Source: CAZXNF01 sp050741255
GTDB lineage: Bacteria; Pseudomonadota; Gammaproteobacteria; Burkholderiales; SG8-41
Direction of reading: 5' to 3'
DNA: 9,521 nucleotides
NCBI GenBank assembly: GCA_050741255.1
Contig: JBOIEQ010000161.1
Coordinates: forward strand, 1-9,521
In this document: in pieces, positions 1-6,341 of the stretch
Numbering within the stretch: the stretch's first letter is position 1
How the letters are laid out: every line of letters begins with the position of its first letter
The notes under the pieces: generated by a model
Told to the model about the DNA's origin: nothing
Seen by the model: only the letters and a program-made list of their open reading frames with translations
Databases searched by the model: none
Position numbers and translations under genes: made by a program

Positions 1-719
1 GACGAGAGGCCGCGTGCCTCAATGATGGCCGCGCCGCGTTTCTGGATGGTCGGGATGAAGGTGTTCTCCAGCCACGGCTGGTCGTTGATCTGGGCCCAGA
101 CGGGCTTGCCGCCGGCGGTGGCGCGGAAGAGGTCGGGATACTGGGTGGCCGAGTGGTTGCCCCAGATCGTCATGTTCCGGATGTCGGACACCGGCTGCCC
201 GACTTTTTGCGCGATCTGCGTCAGCGCGCGGTTGTGGTCGAGCCGCATCATGGCGGTGAACTGGGTGGGCTTCAGTGACGGCGCGTTTTTCATCGCGATC
301 AGCGAGTTCGTGTTGGCCGGGTTGCCGACGACCAGCACCCTGACGTCGCGGTTCGCGACCTCATTCAGCGCCTTGCCCTGTGCGATGAAGATCTTCGCGT
401 TCTCGAGCAGCAAGTCCTTGCGTTCCATGCCGGGGCCGCGGGGGCGGGCGCCGACCAGCAGGCCGAAGTCGACATCCTTGAACGCGATCTTGGGGTCGCT
501 GGTGCCGACCATGCCGTGCAGCAGGGGAAAGGCGCAGTCGTCGAGTTCCATCATCACGCCCTTCAGGGCGGCCTGGGCCTTGTCGACCGGGATTTCCAGC
601 ATCTGCAGGATGACGGGCTGATCCTTGCCAAGCATTTCACCGCTGGCGATGCGGAACAGCAGGCTGTAGCCGATCTGGCCGGCGGCGCCGGTGACGGCAA
701 CGCGAACGGGTTTTTTCAT
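1..719 (-). CDS. mdh: Malate dehydrogenase, N-terminal 239 residues (cut by window edge)
   Basis: Cytoplasmic NAD-dependent enzyme that interconverts malate and oxaloacetate, the last step of the TCA cycle. The gene starts at the ATG whose complement is 717-719 and runs off the left edge, so about 239 of the usual 325-330 residues are present. The N-terminal Rossmann loop GAAGQIG is at residues 11-17. The mobile substrate loop ARPRGPGMER is at 91-100 with its arginines. VVGNPANTN is at 130-138, the family signature with the catalytic Asp (RLDHNR, D161) at 159-164, and the catalytic His in WGNHSATQ is H189. The form with PANTN and WGNHS is the one usual in betaproteobacteria, related to the cytosolic eukaryotic type rather than E. 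coli Mdh. A Shine-Dalgarno AGGAG lies at 728-732, eight bases before the start. It is transcribed divergently from the sdh operon, from a promoter predicted at 900-929. No defect is visible in the part present. Confidence 0.97.
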   Translation of the reverse strand, partial: MKKPVRVAVTGAAGQIGYSLLFRIASGEMLGKDQPVILQMLEIPVDKAQAALKGVMMELDDCAFPLLHGMVGTSDPKIAFKDVDFGLLVGARPRGPGMERKDLLLENAKIFIAQGKALNEVANRDVRVLVVGNPANTNSLIAMKNAPSLKPTQFTAMMRLDHNRALTQIAQKVGQPVSDIRNMTIWGNHSATQYPDLFRATAGGKPVWAQINDQPWLENTFIPTIQKRGAAIIEARGLS

Positions 720-899
720 CTTCGGGGCTCCTGAATCGGGCGGCGGGCGGAATACGGGTCGGATGCGATACGCAGTCGGTGGCGGGCATCATGCACGGGA
801 GGCGTACCGCGGAGACAGGCACAGAAGCGGAAACAGCCCGAAAATGCAGCAATGGCGACACACAAAAAGAGGCCAGTGGCAAGCAAAAGTCAGCCTTGG

Positions 900-929
900 A
901 GTTTACTGACGCGGCGTAGAGAGTGTCAA
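900..929 (-). promoter_or_regulatory. Predicted sigma-70 promoter of mdh
   Basis: Read on the minus strand, a perfect -35 box TTGACA (complement of 924-929) is followed after 18 bases by the -10 box TAAACT (complement of 900-905, four of six consensus positions). It points towards mdh and would start transcription near 893, giving a leader of about 170 bases. The consensus -35 makes this the best promoter candidate in the intergenic region. It is a prediction from sequence only. Confidence 0.55.
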
Positions 930-947
930 ACCTCCAGCGTTTGTCAC
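923..947. promoter_or_regulatory. Candidate operator: interrupted palindrome over the mdh -35 box
   Basis: GTGTCAAAC (923-931) and GTTTGTCAC (939-947) form an inverted repeat with nine-base arms, eight of nine complementary, around a seven-base spacer. The left arm contains the whole predicted -35 box of mdh (924-929). A dimeric repressor bound here would block that promoter. The size and symmetry suit a helix-turn-helix dimer site, but no specific regulator can be named. Confidence 0.35.
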
Positions 948-977
948 GCGCGCGCCGCCGTCCCCGGTACTAACCGC

Positions 978-1006
978 TTTTGTTGTGCGCGCCGCATTGG
1001 TAAACT
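978..1006 (+). promoter_or_regulatory. Possible promoter of the sdhCDAB operon
   Basis: An extended -10 element, TGG followed by TAAACT (998-1006), faces sdhC. The best -35 at a 17-base spacing is only TTTTGT (978-983); TTGTTG (980-985) is better but gives 15 bases. Transcription would begin near 1013, leaving a leader of about 110 bases. It is the best plus-strand candidate in the gap but is weak by consensus, so the real promoter could be elsewhere or activator-dependent. Confidence 0.3.
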
Positions 1007-1123
1007 CACCGGCTGGCGGGGGCAGAATTTTCCGGTTTCGTGTTTGGGAAGAAGCTCGGCCCGTCCCGCGTTCATACCAAGCGTTCCAGACGTACACAGA
1101 CGTTCATACAGGATCAGCCTGTC

Positions 1124-1510
1124 ATGCCGACCGCGGCGCTCAAACCCCGCTACAAATACCTCAACCTGCTGAAGATCCGGTTGCCGTTGCCGGCCTTCGT
1201 GTCGATCCTGCACCGCGTGACGGGCGCCGTGTTGTTCCTCCTGCTGGGCTTCCTGCTGTGGCTGCTGCAGCAAAGCCTGCAATCGTTCAATACCTACAGC
1301 ACGCTGCGGGGGCTGGTCGCGCAGTGGCCGGTGAAGCTCTTCCTGCTGGGCCTGCTCTGGGCCTATCTGCACCACCTGTTCGCCGGCATCCGCCACCTGT
1401 TTCTCGATGCCCACCTGGGCCTCGAGCTCGTGCGGGCGCGGCAGAGCAGCGTGGCGGTGCTCGCGGCCGGCGCGATCTGCACCCTCATCGTCGCGGTGCT
1501 CGCATGGTGA
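1124..1510 (+). CDS. sdhC: Succinate dehydrogenase cytochrome b556 subunit
   Basis: Large membrane anchor of respiratory complex II in the inner membrane. With SdhD it binds haem b and forms the ubiquinone site that takes electrons from SdhB. The 128-residue product has the usual length and three predicted membrane segments at about 26-50, 68-94 and 106-127. The family signature SILHRVTG lies at 27-34; its Ser27 and Arg31 match the quinone-site residues of E. coli SdhC at the same numbers. In HHLFAGIRH, His84 aligns with the E. coli haem ligand His84. I chose the ATG at 1124 because it gives the normal length and has AGGA at 1110-1113; the frame stays open upstream to a GTG at 1040, but that extension matches no family. 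It overlaps sdhD by seven bases, so the two are probably translationally coupled. Confidence 0.96.
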   Translation: MPTAALKPRYKYLNLLKIRLPLPAFVSILHRVTGAVLFLLLGFLLWLLQQSLQSFNTYSTLRGLVAQWPVKLFLLGLLWAYLHHLFAGIRHLFLDAHLGLELVRARQSSVAVLAAGAICTLIVAVLAW

Positions 1511-1851
1511 GACGCGAAGTCATCGGCGCGCACTACGGCCTGGCAGGCTGGCTGCTGCAGCGCGTGACAGCGGTCGTCATGGCCGCCTACACGCTGCTCA
1601 TGGTGGCCGCGATCTGCACGCTCCAGCCGGGCGATTTCGCGAAGTGGCGCGGCCTGTTCGGCCTGCCCTGGATCAAGGTGGCAACGCTGCTGTTCGTGGT
1701 GAGCCTGCTGCTGCACGCCTGGGTGGGCATGCGCAACATTTTCATGGATTACGTTCATCCGTCCGGCCTGCGCTTCGCGTTGTACGTGGCGACGATACTG
1801 GCGCTGGTCGGCTACGCCGGCTGGGCCGCGCAGATACTCTGGAGCGTGTGA
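1504..1851 (+). CDS. sdhD: Succinate dehydrogenase hydrophobic membrane anchor subunit
   Basis: Small membrane anchor of complex II, pairing with SdhC to hold haem b and ubiquinone. The 115-residue protein has three predicted membrane helices at about 15-40, 57-80 and 89-112. The second helix ends in HAWVGMRNIFMDYV. His71 coincides with the haem ligand of E. coli SdhD, and Asp82-Tyr83 with its quinone-site pair, at identical residue numbers. The ATG lies inside the last codons of sdhC (ATGGTGA, seven-base overlap), and its stop TGA shares one base with the sdhA start (TGATG). This tight packing supports coupled translation of equimolar subunits. The same frame is open upstream to 985, but that part runs antiparallel to nothing known and is a shadow of sdhC. 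Confidence 0.96.
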   Translation: MVRREVIGAHYGLAGWLLQRVTAVVMAAYTLLMVAAICTLQPGDFAKWRGLFGLPWIKVATLLFVVSLLLHAWVGMRNIFMDYVHPSGLRFALYVATILALVGYAGWAAQILWSV

Positions 1852-3617
1852 TGGCGACGATCGCGAAACGCCAGTTCGATGCGGTGGTCGTGGGCGCCGG
1901 CGGTTCCGGCCTGCGCGCTGCACTGCAACTGGCTGAGGCGGGCCTCAAGACCGCCGTGCTGTCGAAGGTGTTCCCGACGCGTTCGCACACGGTGGCGGCG
2001 CAGGGCGGGGTATCCGCCTCGCTCGGCAACGAGGAGCCCGACAACTGGCACTGGCACATGTACGACACCGTCAAGGGCTCGGACTACCTGGGCGACCAGG
2101 ATGCGATCGAGTTCATGTGCCGCAAGGCGCCCGAGGTGGTGATCGAACTCGAGCACTTCGGCATGCCCTTCGACCGCCTCGAGAACGGCAAGATCTACCA
2201 GCGACCCTTCGGCGGGCACACCAGCAACTACGGCGAGCGGGCGATCAAGCGCGCCTGCGCGGCCGCCGACCGCACCGGTCACGCGATGCTGCACACGCTG
2301 TACCAGCGCAACCTGCGGGCGCATACCCAGTTCTTCGTGGAGTGGATGGCGCTCGACCTCGTCCGCGACCGCGACGGCGACGTGGTGGGCGTGATGGCGC
2401 TGGAAATGGAAACCGGCGAGGTCATGCTGCTGCAGTCCAAGGCGACGCTGCTCGCGACCGGCGGCGCCGGGCGCATCTATGCCGCGAGCACCAACGCCTA
2501 CATCAACACCGGCGACGGCATCGGCATGGCGGCGCGTGCCGGCATTCCGCTGGAGGACATGGAATTCTGGCAGTTCCACCCGACGGGCGTGGCCGGCGCG
2601 GGCGTGCTCATCACCGAGGGCGTGCGCGGCGAGGGCGGATTCCTGCTGAACAAGGACGGTGAGCGCTTCATGGAGCGTTACGCGCCGACGGTGAAGGACC
2701 TCGCCAGCCGCGACGTGGTGGCGCGCGCGATGGCGACCGAGATCAACGAGGGGCGGGGTGCGGGACCCGACCATGACTACATCCTCCTTAAGCTCGACCA
2801 CCTGGGGGCGGAGACCATCGACAAGCGCCTGCCGGGCATCCGCGAAATCGCCAAGAAGTTCGCGAACGTCGATCCGATCAAGGACCCGATCCCGGTGGTG
2901 CCGACCTGTCATTACCAGATGGGCGGGATTCCGACGGACGTGCACGGGCGGGTGCTCGGCCCCGACGGCCGTGGCGGCGAGTCGGTGGTCCGCGGGCTCT
3001 ACGCGGCAGGCGAATGCGCCTGCGTGTCCGTGCACGGCGCCAACCGGTTGGGCACCAATTCGCTGCTCGACCTGCTGGTGTTCGGCAAGGCTTCCGGCGA
3101 GCAGATGGTGAAGGATGTGGCGACCGCCGGTCCGCACAAGGAGCTGCCGGCCGATGCCGGTGACACCACGATGGCGCGGCTGGCACGGCTGGACGGCGCG
3201 ACCGGCGGCGAAACGGTGGCCGGGGTCGGCGCTGACCTCCGACGCTGCATGCAGTTGAACTGCGGGGTGTTCCGCTTCCCCGAGCGCCTGAAGCAGGGCG
3301 TGCAGACGATGCTGGAGATCGCCGAGCGGGTGAAGCGCACTTTCATCAAGGACAAGAGCAGGATCTTCAACACCGCGCGCGTCGAGGCGCTCGAACTGGA
3401 CAACCTGGTCGAAACCGCGCTGGCGACGATGGTCTCGGCGGAGGCGCGGCAGGAATCCCGCGGCGCGCATGATCGCAGCGACCACCATAGCCGCGACGAC
3501 GTGAACTGGCTGAAGCACACACTGTGGTTCAAGGACGGCAACCGCCTCGCCTACAAGCCCGTCAAGCTTAAACCGCTGACGGTGGAGTCGTTCGAACCCA
3601 AGGCCCGGGTGTATTGA
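1851..3617 (+). CDS. sdhA: Succinate dehydrogenase flavoprotein subunit
   Basis: Catalytic subunit of complex II on the cytoplasmic face; it oxidises succinate to fumarate with covalently bound FAD. The 588-residue protein is the same length as E. coli SdhA. The dinucleotide-binding GAGGSG is at 15-20, and SHTVAAQGG at 45-53 carries the flavin-linking His46. The active site is present: HPTG (His243), SRD (Arg287, the proton-shuttle Arg), HYQMGG (His354) and ANRLGTNSLL (Arg399). The C-terminal region has the usual ESRGAH motif (535-540). The start ATG at 1851 overlaps the sdhD stop by one base and has GGAG at 1841-1844; the frame is open further upstream to 1407 but only through sdhC/sdhD in another frame. 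Covalent flavinylation would use SdhE encoded downstream. A 190-base gap separates it from sdhB, which is unusually long for this operon. Confidence 0.99.
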   Translation: MATIAKRQFDAVVVGAGGSGLRAALQLAEAGLKTAVLSKVFPTRSHTVAAQGGVSASLGNEEPDNWHWHMYDTVKGSDYLGDQDAIEFMCRKAPEVVIELEHFGMPFDRLENGKIYQRPFGGHTSNYGERAIKRACAAADRTGHAMLHTLYQRNLRAHTQFFVEWMALDLVRDRDGDVVGVMALEMETGEVMLLQSKATLLATGGAGRIYAASTNAYINTGDGIGMAARAGIPLEDMEFWQFHPTGVAGAGVLITEGVRGEGGFLLNKDGERFMERYAPTVKDLASRDVVARAMATEINEGRGAGPDHDYILLKLDHLGAETIDKRLPGIREIAKKFANVDPIKDPIPVVPTCHYQMGGIPTDVHGRVLGPDGRGGESVVRGLYAAGECACVSVHGANRLGTNSLLDLLVFGKASGEQMVKDVATAGPHKELPADAGDTTMARLARLDGATGGETVAGVGADLRRCMQLNCGVFRFPERLKQGVQTMLEIAERVKRTFIKDKSRIFNTARVEALELDNLVETALATMVSAEARQESRGAHDRSDHHSRDDVNWLKHTLWFKDGNRLAYKPVKLKPLTVESFEPKARVY

Positions 3618-3629
3618 TCGGGAACGATG

Positions 3630-3718
3630 GAACCACGGAGGCACAGAGGCACGGAGAAAAACAAATGAAGGGAAGCCCGATAAATGCTTTCCTCCGCGTC
3701 TCTGTGCCTCTGTGGTTC
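3630..3718. repeat. 89-base imperfect inverted repeat between sdhA and sdhB (dispersed repeat / MITE-like)
   Basis: Two 31-base arms, 3630-3660 and 3688-3718, are inverted copies with 27 of 31 positions matching, around a 27-base centre (3661-3687). In RNA two of the four mismatches become G-U pairs (3637/3711 and 3649/3699), leaving only two A-C mismatches, so a long stable hairpin would form. The left arm has an internal period of eight (GAGGCACA at 3638-3645, GAGGCACG at 3646-3653). Sequences built of such GAGGCAC/GGAG units with mirror-image ends are, from memory, scattered in many environmental bacterial genomes and often mis-annotated as small proteins containing strings like PLCLRGSI. 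No transposase and no clear target duplication are visible. It begins 12 bases after the sdhA stop. Confidence 0.85.
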
Positions 3719-3807
3719 AATGGTGTTCGATATGGGCGCCACTCTCAATCACCTCTCCATGGTCGTCCGCGACCGCGCAGCAGATACGACATGATCAGGA
3801 ATCCGTA
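3719..3807. other. Residual sdhA-sdhB spacer, nothing clear
   Basis: The 89 bases between the repeat and the sdhB start hold the sdhB Shine-Dalgarno AGGA (3797-3800) and one small hairpin, GGTCG (3761-3765) with CGACC (3770-3774) around four bases. A 20-codon frame from ATG 3732 ends at TGA 3792-3794; it resembles nothing I know and has no good ribosome site. No promoter or U-tract terminator is seen. Confidence 0.5.
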
Positions 3808-4503
3808 ATGAAGCTGTCGATTTTCCGCTTCGATCCCGAGAAGGATGCGAAGCCCTACATGCAGGACTACGACCTCAAGCTCGATCCGGCCGACCGCATG
3901 CTGCTGGATGCGCTGACGCGCCTGAAGGGCGAGGACGACACGTTTTCCTTCCGCCGTTCGTGCCGCGAGGGCGTGTGCGGGTCGGACGCCATGAACATCA
4001 ACGGCAAGAACGGTCTCGCCTGCATCACCCGCATCGCCGATCTGAAGGAGCCGGTCGAAATCCGGCCGCTGCCGGGCCTGCCGGTGATCCGCGACCTGAT
4101 CGTCGACATGTCGCAGTTCTTCAAGCAATACCACTCGGTGAAGCCGTACGTGGTGAACGACACGCCGCCGCCGGAAACCGAGCGTCTGCAGTCGCCCGAG
4201 GACCGCGAGGAACTGAACGGGCTGTACGAGTGCATCCTCTGCGCGTGCTGTTCGACTTCGTGCCCCTCGTTCTGGTGGAATCCGGACAAGTTCGTCGGTC
4301 CGGCGGGGCTGCTCCAGGCCTACCGCTTCATCGCCGACACCCGCGACCAGGACATCAATGCGCGGCTCGACAACCTGGAAGACCCTTACCGGCTGTTCCG
4401 CTGCCACTCCATCATGAACTGCGTGGACGTCTGTCCGAAGAACCTCAACCCCACGCGCGCGATCGGCAAGATCAAGGACCTGCTCGTCCGCCGGGCGGTA
4501 TGA
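3808..4503 (+). CDS. sdhB: Succinate dehydrogenase iron-sulfur subunit
   Basis: Electron-transfer subunit of complex II that carries electrons from the SdhA flavin to ubiquinone through three iron-sulfur clusters. The 231-residue length is normal. The N-terminal ferredoxin-like domain has SCREGVCGSD at 51-60 and C72: cluster ligands C52, C57, D60 and C72, with Asp replacing one Cys as in E. coli. The C-terminal domain has CILCACCSTSCP (C142, C145, C148, C152) and CHSIMNCVDVCP (C199, C205, C209), supplying the 4Fe-4S and 3Fe-4S clusters. The ATG at 3808 is preceded by AGGA at 3797-3800; the frame is open back to 3712 inside the inverted repeat, but only the later start gives the conserved MKLSIFRFDP beginning. 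It shares its stop with the ATG of a ten-codon frame leading to sdhE. Confidence 0.99.
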   Translation: MKLSIFRFDPEKDAKPYMQDYDLKLDPADRMLLDALTRLKGEDDTFSFRRSCREGVCGSDAMNINGKNGLACITRIADLKEPVEIRPLPGLPVIRDLIVDMSQFFKQYHSVKPYVVNDTPPPETERLQSPEDREELNGLYECILCACCSTSCPSFWWNPDKFVGPAGLLQAYRFIADTRDQDINARLDNLEDPYRLFRCHSIMNCVDVCPKNLNPTRAIGKIKDLLVRRAV

Positions 4504-4528
4504 CCTGTCCCGGGTCTGCGGGCGCGTC

Positions 4529-4777
4529 TTGAGCCCGCTCGACCCCCGCGATCACGACCGCCTGCGCTGGCAGTGCCGCCGCGGCATGCTCGAGCTGGAC
4601 CTGGTGCTGAACCGCTTCCTCGAGCACGGACTTCCCGGCCTCGATCCTGCCGGCCTCGACGCCTTCAAGAAGCTGCTGGCGCTGCCCGACACCGTGCTGC
4701 TCGACGTGGTGATGGGACGTCAGGTGCTGGCGGATCCAGGCCTGGAAGCGATTGCGGAGCGCGTGCGCACCGTCTGA
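4529..4777 (+). CDS. sdhE: FAD assembly factor SdhE
   Basis: Small soluble protein (Sdh5/YgfY family) that helps attach FAD covalently to SdhA. The product is 82 residues, the typical size. The conserved RGxxE motif is present as RGMLE at 18-22 within LRWQCRRGMLELDLVL, and the rest is a small helical domain. The start is TTG at 4529: in this frame there is no ATG or GTG between the sdhB stop and Met20, which would remove the essential motif, and the TTG falls just where family members begin. The ribosome site is poor (only GCGGGC around 4518-4523). The TTG overlaps the stop of a ten-codon frame that begins on the sdhB stop codon, suggesting re-initiation. Its place after sdhB matches its partner role. 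Confidence 0.94.
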   Translation: MSPLDPRDHDRLRWQCRRGMLELDLVLNRFLEHGLPGLDPAGLDAFKKLLALPDTVLLDVVMGRQVLADPGLEAIAERVRTV

Positions 4778-4851
4778 GTGCGTGGCCAGCGGCCGCTGCG
4801 TGCGGACGCATTCTGCGAACGGTGCAGTGCAATATCGCGGCATGATTCGCG

Positions 4852-4857
4852 TATAAT
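4852..4857 (+). promoter_or_regulatory. Predicted -10 box of a gltA promoter
   Basis: A perfect TATAAT lies in the 186-base gap between sdhE and gltA, about 107 bases before the gltA start. No good -35 is seen at 16-18 bases upstream; the nearest approximations (GTGCAA at 4827-4832, 19-base spacing) match only half the consensus. Transcription would begin near 4864 and give a leader of about 100 bases. It suggests that gltA can be expressed apart from sdh, perhaps with an activator or UP element. Confidence 0.5.
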
Positions 4858-4963
4858 CTTTGGCTCAAAATAGTGTTGTCCGAACGTATTTAGAACTTCT
4901 AGCCGCACGTCGCTAACCGCTTTCCTTCGTCCTCCCCAAGTCCCAGTATTCGCGGAGATTTTT

Positions 4964-6262
<1,299 letters not shown>

Positions 6263-6280
6263 ACGCAGGTGAACGTGCCG

Positions 6281-6304
6281 AAAACCCGCTCGCGCGGGTT
6301 TTTT
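6281..6304 (+). terminator. Rho-independent terminator after gltA
   Basis: AAAACCCGC (6281-6289) pairs perfectly with GCGGGTTTT (6294-6302) around the loop TCGC, and a run of six T (6299-6304) follows the GC core. The hairpin starts 18 bases after the gltA stop and ends 37 bases before the sucA start. It should end the sdh-gltA transcript, or attenuate read-through into sucAB. The A-run on the other side is only four long, so activity on the minus strand would be weaker. Confidence 0.88.
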
Positions 6305-6341
6305 GCTGAAGGACGGACCGGAACCGCCGGAGATCGACGCC

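Larger units (their letters stand above)
720..1123. other. Divergent mdh/sdhC control region (404 bases, no gene seen)
   Basis: This gap separates the two start codons. Open frames within it (for example 852-1172 plus and 944-1414 minus) resemble no family I know and lack convincing ribosome sites, so I call it non-coding. The mdh half (720-895) would be a roughly 170-base leader, in which I see no strong structure. The middle (898-1010) holds promoter-like elements facing both ways. The sdhC half (1010-1123) contains short direct repeats and a small hairpin next to the sdhC start. No regulator gene sits here. Confidence 0.7.

Noticed and set aside
22..621. Plus-strand open frame of 199 codons
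   Set aside because: It lies antisense to mdh, whose minus-strand product shows all the malate dehydrogenase motifs over the same bases.
807..830. GGAGACAGGCACAGA-like stretch resembling the inverted repeat at 3630-3718
   Set aside because: The similarity is short and gapped, with no mirrored second arm nearby; chance or low-complexity purine bias is enough.
1812..3644. Minus-strand open frame of 610 codons opposite sdhA
   Set aside because: Same register effect as opposite sucA: sdhA contains no TTA, CTA or TCA codon. No recognisable domain.
3551..3808. Small open frames on both strands over the sdhA-sdhB gap
   Set aside because: They are translations of the inverted repeat (strings such as PLCLRGSI and its mirror) and are the kind of spurious small protein often predicted from this repeat type.
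4797..4810. Hairpin TGCGT/ACGCA after sdhE as a terminator
   Set aside because: The stem has only five pairs and no T-run follows, so it is not a convincing intrinsic terminator.
6303..6341. TTG start extending sucA by 13 residues
   Set aside because: The TTG lies in the T-run of the terminator, has no ribosome site, and the added residues are not part of the E1 family; ATG 6342 has GGAG at a good distance.
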